A stretch of 64,000 nt of DNA from Diploptera punctata (taxonomy: Eukaryota > Arthropoda > Insecta > Blattodea > Blaberidae). The stretch's first letter is position 1. Each line of letters opens with the position of its first letter. The stretch is from assembly GCA_030220185.1 (NCBI GenBank), contig JASPKZ010004955.1:1488001-1552000 (forward strand), written 5' to 3'. The position numbers were made by a program, and so were the translations under genes. This document shows, in pieces, positions 31,377-42,529 of the stretch. The notes under the pieces were generated by a model. It did no database searches. It saw only the letters and a list, made by a program, of their open reading frames with translations, and was not told where the DNA came from.

Positions 31377-31540
31377 TGTAGAAATTGTGATTGAAGGTAT
31401 GAAATTTGAAGACCAAACAGTTATCAGGAAAGAATGTGGGGTAGTTTTAGAAATAATTAAGAATATAAATATAGAAAACATATGCAAAACAAATATGAAG
31501 AAAGTTAAAAATATTAACAACAAAATTGTAGAATTAAATT
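31377..31540 (+). pseudogene. Second Penelope-like N-terminal fragment
   Basis: Readable as VIEGMKFEDQTVIRKECGVV and LEIIKNINIENICKTNMKK, the leader normally upstream of the region at 31010-31376, so the order is scrambled. Confidence 0.6.
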
Positions 31541-33478
31541 AATGTTTTTATTACCTCACCTCATATCCTTTTTCTTCTAGACTGCAGTTTTGGAGCTAAT
31601 CTCCATCATCAGTAGCTTCTGGTCGACTAGTGTTATGTCGTTTCTTGGCGGTTTTCTTCTTCCTTCTATTGGTGGACCGATGAACCTCTGGATCAGATCA
31701 AAATTTGTCCTGGATCAGGTCAAAATTTGCAGGAGTTTCGAATTCATGAGTTTATCTTTCGTGTTTTTTTGAATGTGGATTTTTTTCCAGACCATGAGTT
31801 CTTTCTATCTATCTGTGTGTTTGATTAGGCTAGCTTTTGTATCGATTAAATGTTTTTCAGACCAAGCATGGGCTGCTTACAGCTGACTTGTCCACGTCAC
31901 CCTTTTTTACATTTCTAAGATGTTCTTTCAATCTAGTTTTTAAATTTATTTTTGTTTTTCCTATATAGATTTAGTCACAATCCATACATTTGATCTGATA
32001 TATTCCTGATTTGTATTCTTCTTCAATTTTTTTCTTTTTTGTTGGTTTTAATTATCTTGTTTAGGCTGTATTCATTCTTCGGAGCCAATCAAATGTTAAA
32101 CTTTTTGAAATATTTTTTGGAACTTGTAGTGTTTTAAGGATGGTAAGTGAATTTTTCTCTTCTGTTTGTTTTTTAAGTGTGCTTCCATTGATTAATTTTT
32201 ATTTTCTTGTATACCATGTTTTCTTCATAACCATTTTCTATTGCTACTTTAATTATGTATTTTTTTCTTCTTCATATTTTTCTTTGTTCAGGGGTACATT
32301 CACCAATCTGTATGTTAGACTATTGAAAACAGCTTCTTTGTGAGCGAAAATGGTTGAATCCTGATACCTTAATGTAGTTAATTTATGTGTGTTCTTTCTG
32401 TATATTGCAAATTCTATCTTTTTTTTTTTCGTTTCTTGTTAGGTTTAGATCCAAAAATGAAATTTGTCTCTCAATTTCAGTTTACACAGTAAATTTTACA
32501 GTTTTGCTCTGAATGTTCAGGAGTTTTAAGGCATCTTCTATTTGTTTATGATTTACAATGACTATTTTATCAACATATCTGTGCCAAAATTTGAAAATTA
32601 AAGGGTGTCCACTTGTTATTTTCTGTTCAAAACTACCCATGAATAAATTGGCCAGAAAGGGGGATAGGGGGTTCCCCATAGAAAGTCCAAAATTTTGTTT
32701 GTAGTATTTCCCGTTATATGTGAAATTCAATGCACAAGTTGGCCAAAATTATATATTCTTCTATCTTTTCCTTTTCTGAATTATTATTGATCAACCATTT
32801 TTCCAGAATTTCAATAGTGGTTTCTCTTGGGACACTGGGAAACAATGAAACTACATCAAAAGAAACTAGCCTGTCAGTTAGTTCTAATTCTCTGTTCTTG
32901 AAATTCACTATCAATTCTAATGAGTTGTCGATTGAAAGGTTCTCAAACCCTGCCATAATCTTATATTCCCTACATAACCATCTAGTTATTTGATATGTAG
33001 GAGACCCTATGCAGTTAATGATGGGTCTCATTTTGTTTCCTCCCTTATGTGTTTTCGGGAGACCATGCATATTAGGATTTTTAGGGTTAGGAACCTTCAG
33101 GCAGTACTTTTTTTGTTTGGTTAAAATTTTGTTTGTGTTCTTTAAGGTATTGTCCACCTCTTTGATGTATCTCAGAAGTGGGTCAGATTTAATTTTGGTG
33201 TATTCAGTTGATTCCAAAAGATTGTTCATTCTATTTTTATAATCATCAATGTCCAGGATTACTACTTGATTTCTTTTGTCAGCTTTTGTGATTATTACAT
33301 TTTTCTTGTTTATTCCTTTGATGATTTTCATGTTTCCCTTTCCCGTTTTGTTTATAGGGATTTCTTTGATCTCCTCTATTACCTTTGCGCATTCATCCCT
33401 AATCAATACCTTCTCTTCCACGTTCATTTCTTCTATGGCTCTTTCTATGTCTGCTACATAATCATCTATATTGTTTGA
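31541..33478 (-). mobile_element. Penelope-like element, left half of a giant palindrome
   Basis: Terminus at 31541-31620 (ATTACCTCACCTCATATCC; CTGATGATGGAG ... CTGCAGTC on the minus strand). A GIY-YIG region with a stop follows at 31900-32000 (GIYQIKCMDCD, YIGKTKINLKTRLKEHLRN). Then the RT in two frames: 32482-32730 (FGLSMGNPLSPFLANLFMGS; RYVDKIVIVNH) and 32714-33427. The latter is 237 codons, MNVEEKVLIRDECAKV ... KVPNPKNPNMHGLPKTHKGG ... LVSFDVVSLFPSVPRE. The YVDD box is YVDK, so it is catalytically dead even if translated. Confidence 0.9.
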
Positions 33479-33479
33479 G

Positions 33480-34530
33480 AAATATAGATGATTATGTAGC
33501 AGACATAGAAATAGCCATAGAAGAAATGAACGTGGAAGAGAAGGTATTGATTAGGAATTAATGCACAAAAGTAATAGAGGAGATCAAAGAAATCCCTATA
33601 AACAAAACGGGAAAGGGAAACATGAAAATCATCAAAGGAATAAACAAGAAAAATGTAATAATCACAAAAGCTGACAAAAGAAATCAAGTAGTAATCCTGG
33701 ACATTGATGATTATAAAAATAGAATGAACAATCTTTTGGAATCAACTGAATACAACAAAATTAAATCTGACCCACTTCTGAGATACATCAAAGAGGTGGA
33801 CAATACCTTAAAGAACACAAACAAAATTTTGACCAAACAAAAAAAGTTCTGCCTGAAGGTTCCTAACCCTAAAAATCCTAATATGCATGGTCTCCCGAAA
33901 ACACATAAGGGAGGAAACAAAATGAGACCCATCATCAACTGCATAGGGTCTCCTACATATCAAATATCTAGATGGTTATGTAGGGAATAAAAGAATATGG
34001 CAGGGTTTGAGAACCTTTCAATCGACAACTCAGAATTGATAGTGAATTTCAAGAACAGAGAATTAGAACTAACTGACAGGCTAGTTTCTTTTGATGTAGT
34101 TTCATTGTTTCCCAGTGTCCCAAGAGAAACCACTATTGAAATTCTGGAAAAATGGTTAATCAATAATAATTTAGAAAAGCAAAAGATAGAAGAATATATA
34201 ATTTTGACCAACTTGTGCATTGAATTTCACATATAATGGGTAATACTACAAACAAAATTTTGGACTTTCTATGGGGAACCCCCATCCCCCTTCCTGGCCA
34301 ATTTATTCATGGGTAGTTTTAAACAGAAAATAACAAGTGGACACCCTTTATTTTTCAAATTTTGGCGCAGATATGTTGATAAAATAGCCATTGTAAATCA
34401 TAAACAAATAGTAGATGCCTTAAAACTCCTGAACATTCAGAGCAAAACTTACTATGTAAACTGAAACTGAGAGACAAATTTCATTTTTGGATCTAAACCT
34501 AGCAAGAAACAAAACAAAAAAGATGTATTC
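33480..34530 (+). pseudogene. Penelope-like RT, right half of the giant palindrome
   Basis: Inverted copy of 32415-33478, in reading order: leader (frameshift near 33560), 33622-33990 (IKGINKKNVIITKADKRNQV ... KMRPIINCIGSPTYQ), a stop after WLCRE, 33997-34236 (GFENLSIDNSELIV lacks one Leu present in the other arm), then FWRRYVDKIAIVNHK and DLNLARNK. It shares YVDK with the left arm. It ends at 34530 against an unrelated PLE. Confidence 0.9.
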
Positions 34531-35340
34531 ACATAGACTTTCACGGCTGGAGTTGCTATGATGATCTTGATGAAGATTTTCGGGCTGTAGGCCGTGGTCG
34601 TGAGGCTTGTAGTTCCCCGACGTTTCGCCAGAGACTGCATCTGGCATCCTCAAGGGTTGTCTTGAGACTGGCAATTCTGTCCGCTGTCTGTCCTATTTAT
34701 ACGTTCACCGTGATGTGTTTGTAAGTTGTATCTGCCTTCTGATTGGTCAGCGTTAGGGACTTCCATTGCTCCAATGAGATTGCTATTTGATGGTCTAGTC
34801 GACTGTACGTTATATGTGCCTTCTGATTGGTCAGCGGTAGGGACTTCCATTGTTCCACTGAGATTGCTGTTTGATAGTCTAGTCGACTGTACTTGTAGAG
34901 GTTTACATTTTGCGTTTTTTAGAACCGGTATCCATACTTTGTTGACTTTTAATGATTCTTCTTTTCTATTGAAACTGTTTTTATGTTTGAATATTTCGAT
35001 GGCTTCTCGTTGTAGATGGGTAAATAGTGTGTGCAGTTAGATAATATGTCTGTATTCTGGTATTGTACTCTGTGGCCATCAAGTAAAGAGTGTTCTGCTA
35101 CTGCCGACTTATCCATTTTTAAGACGACTATCTTTCATGCTCCTTAAGTCTGGTTGCGATGCTGCGTTTAGTGGTGCCTATATACACTTTTCCACAACTG
35201 CATGGTATCCTATATATGCCTGCTGTCTGATGAGGATGGAGTGATCCTTTATAGGTCTGAGAAGGTTCTTGGTAGGCCTGTATACTGTCTTTTTGTCTTC
35301 TTTCTTTAGTAGTTTTCCAATTAGGAACAGCACACACACC
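34531..35340 (-). pseudogene. Penelope-like GIY-YIG region of a distinct family (e)
   Basis: Minus strand: 35128-35349 encodes GLGVCAVPNWKTTKERRQKD, then HQTAGIYRIPCSCGKVYIGT and TKRSIATRLKEHER, an intact-looking GIY-YIG core with CxC. Downstream are KMDKSAVAEHSL, SNCTHYLPIYNEKPS and two tandem copies of SRLD(Y/H)QTAISVEQWKSLP-type sequence. The terminus at 34590-34655 carries TTGAGGATGCCAGA ... TCTGGCGAAACGTC. Confidence 0.8.
34735..34895 (-). repeat. In-frame 81-bp tandem duplication in the family e PLE
   Basis: GCCTTCTGATTGGTCAGCG.. GGGACTTCCATTG ... GGTCTAGTCGACTGTAC is present twice, about 81 bp apart, with a few substitutions. The period is a multiple of three and keeps the frame. Confidence 0.75.
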
Positions 35341-35460
35341 CAGACCCAAAGTGCAGATTTTTTAAAATCCCCAGCCCGCTGGAAATCGAACCCGGGTCGG
35401 CAGAGTGGAAGGTAGGGACTCTACCGACTATGCCACAGCGATGGGCTTGGAAGGTATGAT
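35340..35460 (-). repeat. tRNA-derived SINE, family 5
   Basis: Minus strand: AGCCCATCGCTGTGGCATAG, TCGGTAGAGTCCCTACCTTCC, GACCCGGGTTCGATTTCC (B box), GCGGGCTGGGGATTTTAAAA, GCACTTTGGGTCTGGGTGTG. Clear A/B-box spacing. Confidence 0.75.
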
Positions 35461-35764
35461 TCCACATGTGTTTAACATAATATCTGGTTATATAGAAACA
35501 CATTAAATATATCAATAAAATTACAAACCTTGAGGTGAAGTATCCATATAGAATAAGAAGAAAAGCTCACTCAACTTGAACACACAACGCTAATAACGCA
35601 ACTGGGATATAGACCAGATGAGTTCTTAACCATCGGCAACTTCCGATGTTTAAATTGTCTTCATAAATATTAGAATTGTACCCTCCTTTGCAGATAAGTT
35701 AAGATCCGTCATATAACAATTATATTAGAGTGAGTCAAAACAGTTTTTTTTTTCCCCAGCTAGA

Positions 35765-35915
35765 TTTCATTTCTGACCCACTGTGCACCGGTCCCATACT
35801 GGCCGAAATTCCATGAGAAAAATTTATTCCCCCGTAGAGACTCAAACCAGCATAAGTCCCGTAGTTCTGTGCCAAGACTTCTTGCCTTAACCACTCGGCT
35901 ACGGCGCGAGACTCT
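35765..35915 (-). repeat. tRNA-derived SINE, family 4 copy (best preserved)
   Basis: Minus strand: GTCTCGCGCCGTAGCCGAGT then GGTTAAGGCAAGAAGTCTTG, GCTGGTTTGAGTCTCTACGG (B box) and TTTCTCATGGAATTTCGGCC. Defines the family 4 head. Confidence 0.75.
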
Positions 35916-35979
35916 TGGTATCAATGAAAGACAAAAATGGTTTTTGTGAGTTATCCGTAAGAGATAAATATGTGCTGTC

Positions 35980-36270
35980 GTGGACTTTTTTGTAGAGCTT
36001 TTTGAGATATTCAATTCTGTGTACATTAATTTTGTTTATTTCTTATGGTTTAGGCAGCATAAACCTTTTAAAGCATCCAAAGAGCTACTTTTTTCACGTT
36101 TTCCACTACAAAGGGCAATTTTTAAGGGTGTACGAGTTGAGTATCACAACTCTCTTTTAGCCTATGTTCATCCCGGGAATCTCCCTGAACATTTTGCAAA
36201 AAAACCCCATCACAATCAGATCAACGGTATGGCCACGCATAAAGTACAAACAAACAAACCAACATTAATT
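35980..36270 (+). repeat. Probable retroelement 3' region with CAAA-rich tail
   Basis: GAGATATTCAATTCTGTGTAC ... CCCGGGAATCTCCCTGAAC ... GATCAACGGTATGGCCACGC ending ACAAACAAACAAACC. The simple-repeat tail and polished non-AT-rich body suggest a LINE 3' end or SINE; family not assigned. Confidence 0.4.
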
Positions 36271-36569
36271 TTGATATATAAAATATGAAGTTATGCAGGT
36301 GTTTTTTATTACAGTTATATGGTAATGGAAGGATTTACAATTTTGGCAACAATGACTTAAAACAATTGTTAAAAGCATTATTTACAAAAAACCCTTATGT
36401 AGTACAATTTCTTTAATTGTTACTGAGATATTTTTATTCAACAATAACCAACAATGAATTATTTAGGTGTTTTTATTTATTTAAGTATATTTAAATATTA
36501 AAAGAATTTTAAAATACAAAATTATTAACTTTAACTTTCATATTTGTTATAATATTAAAATCCTGCTTT

Positions 36570-36620
36570 AGGTGAGGTAATAAAAACATTAATTAAACCT
36601 CATAGTGTTTTTTTTTTCCC
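36570..36620 (+). repeat. Penelope-like 3' terminus
   Basis: AGGTGAGGTAATAAAAACATTAAT is the exact complement of the terminus at 31535-31560; then AAACCTCATAGTG. It is probably the far end of the plus-strand arm that begins at 33480, with 34531-36569 inserted or replacing the interior. Confidence 0.65.
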
Positions 36621-36649
36621 TGTGAAAGTTAAATAAGCAAAATTGTAGT

Positions 36650-36812
36650 TTTTCTCAAAATCAGATAAAGGAAATAATTTAGTCATTTTAGATAGAGAAA
36701 ATTATAATGATAGAATGGAAAGTCTATTAAAGGGCGAAGAATACAAAGAAGTGAAAACACATCCCCTTTCAAAAACAATTAAGGAAGTAGAATCCAATTT
36801 AAAATCAGTTAA
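36650..36812 (+). pseudogene. Penelope-like RT leader, first piece of a triply split copy (family f)
   Basis: SDKGNNLVILDRENYNDRME and EVKTHPLSKTIKEVESNLKS match the leader of the other PLEs. The copy is interrupted at TTAA 36809-36812 and continues at 38204. Confidence 0.8.
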
Positions 36813-38199
36813 CCCATTGAAGACACGTTTAAAGCGCCAGGTAAGTTCACTGGAAACCCATTTAAATCTCTCCAGCGCTACTCCGGCTGCATTGGATTTT
36901 AAATCAGAATACCCAGACCATGCATACTGTGTTCTATCACAAATGGATTTCAGATAGTTTGTTTACCCCTGTTTTTCTTGTAGTATTTTGTACTTTTATG
37001 AATAGGAAAGGAATGTGGCCTGCCTATAACCCTCTTTTTTGCAATTTAACCGTTATCTATTGTTAGTTTGAAAGTTGACTAATATTTCAAAAAACCATCT
37101 TTTACTAACATTTCTCAGTCATTATATTTAAAGAAAACACGAATCATATGTTCTAACAGAAACGGTAAAAAATAAAAATATATAATACTGCATATTATGA
37201 AAATAAATTAAGCTAAACATATAAAAGCATAGGCCTATACATTATCAAATCATAGAATGTTCTTGATATATATCTTCTCAAATTATTGATAATGTAAAAA
37301 GCAATTTTTCTATAGCACTTTACAAATCTCATCATTAGTGGAAAACAAAGCCACAACCTTGTCATGTCGATCTTCTCCCCCCATACCTTTATTGTATTCT
37401 AGAATACATTTAGCCTTTATGATTTTTTCTTCGTGTTCTCCATCTTTATTCTTCCATAGTTTCTGACTGGTATCAGTCATGTCGGCATTTTCGTGTTTGG
37501 ATGATAATAAATAAATGTCTTTCCTACCTTTCCACTTCTATGCTAGAAGTCTCCGACTAGAGTATGTTGTTAGTTCTCCTTTTTTTTCCCCCTTTCCAAT
37601 TTCATATTCACTAAATCCATAGGCATATTTCTTCTGTTAGATTTTACTGTCCCTAATATGTCTCTCGTCTACTCAGCTCTAAAAATAAATTAGGAGAACA
37701 CAATTATAATGTGTAACCTTTCTCTACGAACGGGTTTGCTAATTCTAGGACTACACTCTCATTTTCTGTAAAATCTGAATTTTCATGTGCATCTTGTCCA
37801 GTGTTTATTTAAATCATATCCTGAAGAGTACAATTTCTAATATGTTATTCCAAATCGCGCCGTTTTATTCCGTTTAGAGAGTTTGAACTGAACGTGTTTC
37901 TAAAAAAGTTAAATTTACAACCATGATATTCGAAAAAAACATTGAAACTACATATATATTTTACCGTGATAAATACCTAAAATATATTATTCTATAATAA
38001 ACTATACAATATACTAGGACTACATATATGCTTTATATAAACCTGTAACAAATTTTACAGATTACAAATTTTAATCACTAAAGATGGAGCCAACTTCTTA
38101 TAGTGGAGGGATTTAACACAATAACGAGTGTAGGTCGTGGTTGATCTGTTTAGACTTTCTACCGCTCACGAGGGAGACTCGTTAAAAGTCTCCAATGGG
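36813..38199. mobile_element. Non-autonomous piggyBac-type element with TTAA duplication
   Basis: Starts CCCATTGAAGAC and ends GTCTCCAATGGG (12-bp TIR, one mismatch), between TTAA 36809-36812 and TTAA 38200-38203. 1387 bp. No transposase recognised. The interior is AT-rich with short GC patches at both ends. Removal restores the PLE. Confidence 0.85.
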
Positions 38200-38203
38200 T
38201 TAA

Positions 38204-38960
38204 TAAATCTTGTCTGAAAAGAAAAATTCAAATTAAAAATATCAAATCCCAGAACCCCACAAACTTCCTAAAATCCATAAAAATGGAAAGAAAATGAAAT
38301 CAATTATCAATAATATTAATTCACCGACATACAATATATCAAAATGGTTAAAGGAATGAAGATATTTGAAAATTTGGCTGTGAAAAATTCTAAGCAGTTA
38401 ATAGAAAAATTAGAAAATATAGAAATTGAACCTTCAGAAAGATTGGTCTCACTTGATCTCACATCATTGTTCACAAACATCCTAATTGACAAAACTATGG
38501 AAATTTTGGAAAAATGGCTAAAGGAAAACAAGATAGATGATGAGAGCATAAAAGAATACTTGAAATTAACCATATTTTGCATAGATCAAATGTTCTTCAC
38601 TTTTAGAGGAAAATACTACAGGCAAAGAACGGGACTTGCAATGGAAAATCCATGATCACCATTTTCAGCGAATATGTTTATATGGGAAACTTCGAATGTC
38701 AGGTAACTAAAGCATACCCTTTGATTTTTAAATTTGGAGTAGATATGTGGATGATATCATAGCAATAGTCAAACAAAAACAATTGGATTTACTATGGAAA
38801 ATAACCAGAAAATACCATTTTTAGGCCTTAAATTGAACAGGAATGAAGAAAAAAGGAAAATAGAATTTAGAATTTACAGGAAAGAAACACACATTGCTAA
38901 TTATATTAAAGCAATAGGTTTTAACCATACTGCACATTAACAGGCAGTATTTAATAGTTT
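38204..38960 (+). pseudogene. Penelope-like RT, second piece (family f)
   Basis: KSIINNINSPTYNISKWLK, then 38344-38655: ERLVSLDLTSLFTNILIDKT (first Asp), YYRQRTGLAMENP; a stop; DLE.ICG replaces the YVDD context (SRYVDDIIAIV expected near 38740; readable with frameshift as RYVDDIIAIVK); then FLGLKLNRNEEKRKIEFRIY. Interrupted at 38960. Confidence 0.8.
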
Positions 38961-39709
38961 TTTCAACACGTATTTTTATTTAATTTAAATCTGAACTCAG
39001 TAGAAATTAGAAATAACATAAAAAATTACACAAAACACCTGTGCCTGTCTTGGATACGAGGGAACTGTGGGAAATGATGAACTAGCTAAATCCGCAGCAT
39101 CTTCTGAGCTTCATTATTCATTTTCAGTGTGTCCAATATCCTATGTTAAAAAGAAACTGTTGAACTATATCATCACTGATTGGAATGAAAATTGGATAAG
39201 GAGTGCAAATGATGCTTTGACTAAAGAGCTCTTCTTTTGTACAGTACACCATAGGCTAAATATAAAATGTTTTATTCCAAATGTCATTTTAACACAATAT
39301 ATGACTGGCCATGGAAAATTTGGAAGTTATTTTAAGAGATTTAATATTAATCCAGACGGTGATCATAATTGTAAATGTCAACGATCAATACAATTTGTAA
39401 AACATGTTTCATTTGATTGTCCTATATTCGAAAGACAACGATTCTGGCTAAATTTACTTTTAAATGATGATGAGGCTTCTGCCTCAATGAAGTGATTTTT
39501 AAAAACAAGAATTATTATAAAAAATTTATGAAATTCATAACAATATGTAGTATTTTCTAAGACACTTATAGATGATTTATGTAATTCATAACACTCATCC
39601 AAAACCGTAAGATAATATTTCTGTTTTACAATGTATAGTATAATATTGTTATAGTAAGCTACAACCCTAACATGCCTTTGTTTCAAAATATTTGGAGATT
39701 CAATAATAA
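38961..39709 (+). mobile_element. 5'-truncated LINE 3' end with 13-bp target duplication
   Basis: TATTTAATAGTTT at 38948-38960 and 39710-39722. Open frame 39067-39495: GNDELAKSAASSELHYSFSV (end of RNase H) and a zinc-knuckle-like C-terminus CKCQRSIQFVKHVSFDCPIF. This is jockey/R1/I-type, a different family from 58066-60720. 39500-39709 is its AT-rich 3' UTR. Confidence 0.8.
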
Positions 39710-39722
39710 TATTTAATAGTTT

Positions 39723-40560
39723 AACATACAGACTTGTGAACATTCCCATGAGCACAGAAAATTTTAAGAAAGAGAAAAAACACTTATAAAAATAGCAAAA
39801 GAGAATGGTTTTCAGGAAAAGATGATTCATAAAAAAATAAATTCAAGAAACAAAAAGTGATAAATGAAAGTACTCTTCAGACAGATAAAGAAACTGATAA
39901 AAAAATTCAAGAAATTTACATACCATCCTTTAGTATTTAATAAGTTTCAAAAAATTTTCAACAAATTTAACATTAAATTAGCACCAAAGAATGATTACAG
40001 TATGAATAAATTAAAAACAAAAATGAAAAGATTGAAGACGGCAACAAATCAGGGATTTAACAAATTGATTGTAAAGATTGTGAAAAAATATACATAGGAA
40101 AAACAAAAAGGAGCTTATACAAGATTGAAAGAACATCTTAGAAATGTTAAAAATGGAGAAATAGAAAAATCTGCAATAGCTGCTCATCTGCTCATACATG
40201 GTCAGAAAAACACAGAAATTGAAATTAAGGCCAAATTACTAAAACAGTTAGAAAAATCTAAGGAACTCACAATTTGGGAGCAAATTTACATCTGCAAGAA
40301 TAAAAGAGAACCATGAATTTTGAAATTCCCAGAGAAAAAGAAAAAAATTTATCTGGAAGTTCATTGGTCAGCCAGCAGAGGGAGCAGAAATCAACTTACA
40401 GGATGAATAACTGCAAAATGGCAGTTGGAATGCATTGACAAAGTCGTGCAAGAGCGACAAAACCTGGTCTGCATAAAAATCAAGAAATATGAGGTGAGCA
40501 GAATAACGAACTCACTAATAATTAAAAGGAACCTCATAGTGTTATTTCCTACATATATTA
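39723..40560 (+). pseudogene. Penelope-like element, third piece with GIY-YIG and 3' terminus (family f)
   Basis: Resumes as VNIPMSTENFKKEKKHL, IAKENGFQEKMIHKK, then GNKSGIYQIDCKDCEKIYIG and 40125-40316 (LRNVKNGEIEKSAIAAHLLI ... ELTIWEQIYICKNKREP). Ends with AAATATGAGGTGAGCAG and AACCTCATAGTGTTATTTCC at 40480-40552. Confidence 0.85.
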
Positions 40561-41275
40561 AATATATTTTTCTCTTCAAATTTTTTTTACAGTTTGACCA
40601 GAATTATTTCATTAGGAAAACAGTGTGAAAAATGTAAATCTAGGTGCTTGTTTGGCTGCAAATAGTATGTATCCAAGGAAGCAGAGACAAATAATGTATT
40701 TGTTTCTGTATTAAGGAATGTAACTGGTGATAGTGTGGTGGTAACAATTTTATTATAATAATTTGTTCTTCTATTTGCTGTTATATTCAGAAAAAGAAAT
40801 GGAAATAGCTAAAAATTAAGAAATGATGTATGAGAAAAAAGAACAACATCAGGAATTTGAAAGGGCATTGCAATAATTGTGAGATAACAGATGTTAATTA
40901 TAGATGGTGAGCAGTGAACTTATGCTTTTTTTAAAGGTCATTGTTGTATTTGGATATGTCTTATAGACGCAATAAAACCTAAATTTGAATAAAAAATGTA
41001 ATTATTATACATTAACAAAAAAAATCTTGCTGTAAATATAGTTTTTTATATACATATAACTCAGAAAGGTATTGTATATTATATATAAGCTAATATTTTG
41101 ACATGCTAAATATGAAAGAAAAAATTATCTCCCCCCATTAGAATATTGCTTGTTAGAAAAATCTTGTAATATAAAAAAGAAATTCAGATAAAAGATTTCC
41201 TTGCTATAATATTTTTACCCCTGTATTCACAACTTTATAATTGTTACCAAACTTTGTTTGGCAGCAATGCATTAA

Positions 41276-41276
<1 letters not shown>
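40561..41276. other. No recognised feature
   Basis: AT-rich; no domain-bearing ORF. Confidence 0.5.

Positions 41277-41320
<44 letters not shown>
41277..41320. repeat. (AT)n microsatellite
   Basis: About 22 perfect AT units directly left of the mariner end. May be expanded from the TA target. Confidence 0.9.
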
Positions 41321-41323
<3 letters not shown>

Positions 41324-42230
41324 GAGGGTGAATCAAATATAAACCGGAATTATTGTTTACAATTTTATTGAATTAACAAAAAAATACAAAACCACCACCT
41401 CATTTTTCTACATAGTCTCCTGCATTTCCAACACACTTTTGCCATCGAGTTAGCAACTTTTTGATGCCGTCCTTGAAAAATGGGGGATGACGTAAAGTCA
41501 GCCAGTTGTGCACGAACTCCTGTACCGCTGCATTGTCACCAAACCGCCTTCCTCCCAGGTCTTCTTTCAGTGGCCCAAACAAATGGTAGTCACAGGGTGA
41601 CAAATCTGGACTGTAAGGAGGATGTTCCAGAGGTGTCCAATGCATTTTTGTCAGTTGTTTTGTCAATTTTTTTTTGTTACTGGCTGAGGAGCCAAGGAAC
41701 TCACCTGGCAGAAATTTTCGGAATTTGAGTTCATCACTGATGATGGCTTGAACACTTCCGAAGCTTATTCCAACATGTGAAGCAATTTCAGAAATTGTTA
41801 CGCGCCGATCCTCCTCAATAAGGTCCCATACAGCTCGAATGTTGTCTGCAGTGATGCTTGTTCGTTGCCGTCTTTGGTGGGGCTCATTTTCCACTGAATC
41901 CCAGCCTGCTAAAATTTTTTTGCGCCAATCATACACCTGCATCTTCGAAAGGGTTGCTTCCCTGAACTGCGCATGGAGCCTTCTCAAAATTTCAGAAGGT
42001 TTAGTGTCTTCTTTCACCAAAAACTTAATAATAATGCGTTATGCAACAGACGTGTGTACCTCTTGCTCGCTCATGGCGTACTGAAGCAAGCGGCCGCTCT
42101 TCGGAGTGCGACACATCAAGATCCCTACTCCAGACACCCCCACCAACTTCCCCTCCAAACCGCAACCTTTGCAGTTTGCTACCAGAGCCTCCAGATACAA
42201 ATTCCGGTTTATATTTGATCCACCCTCGTA
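41321..42230 (-). mobile_element. Internally deleted mariner transposon
   Basis: TIRs ACGAGGGTGAATCAAATATA..AACCGGAATT at the left and the complement ending CACCCTCGTA at the right, adjoining TA. 910 bp against about 1.3 kb for a full mariner. One 206-codon frame encodes both ends of the transposase, with the middle missing. Confidence 0.9.
41400..42081 (-). pseudogene. Mariner transposase with central deletion
   Basis: N-terminal start MSEQEVHTSVAYRIIIKFLV (42081-42020, one frame shift), then 42020-41400: KPSEILRRLHAQFREATLSK, QVYDWRKKILAGWDSV (HTH), TISEIASHVGISFGSVQAII (second HTH), KFRKFLPGEF, then directly EHPPYSPDLSPCDYHLFGPL. The last holds the third catalytic Asp. The segment with the first two Asp (TGDE and HDNA motifs) is deleted, so it cannot cleave; the DNA-binding half could in principle persist as a truncated protein. 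Confidence 0.9.
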
Positions 42231-42529
42231 CAATGGAGCAAATTAATGAAAATTGTCCTTGGTGGTCCTGAGATTCATGGCTTCAGAAACAGCAGGAGTC
42301 AATGGACTTTTTAAAGATGGAAAATCCAAGGAACAAGTCTCCAGGAGGGACTTTAAGCCATGGGTCTCAAATCTGAAGATTTTCAGGCTTGTAAAAAAAA
42401 TTCAAGCCTAAATTAAAGCCCCTGAACTAAATTTAATCAGGTTTTCCCATCCAAGTAATACCTTAGTTTCCTACTAGGTGTCTCGTTGAGAGGGAAGTAA
42501 GCATAATTAAATTATTCTTAAGTTAATTA

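Noticed and set aside
32730..33478. Plus-strand ORFs rich in Phe/Ile/Leu (transmembrane-like)
   Set aside because: Antisense shadow of the Penelope RT frame; mirror ORFs appear at 33466-33944 for the same reason.
38740..38765. Intact YVDD box in the family f PLE
   Set aside because: RYVDDIIAIV can be read only after a frameshift; noted in the feature but not claimed as functional.
41277..41320. CRISPR-like or origin-like simple repeat
   Set aside because: Plain AT dinucleotide repeat in eukaryotic DNA; no spacer structure.
41480..42271. Several plus-strand ORFs near the mariner
   Set aside because: Antisense to the transposase and TIRs.
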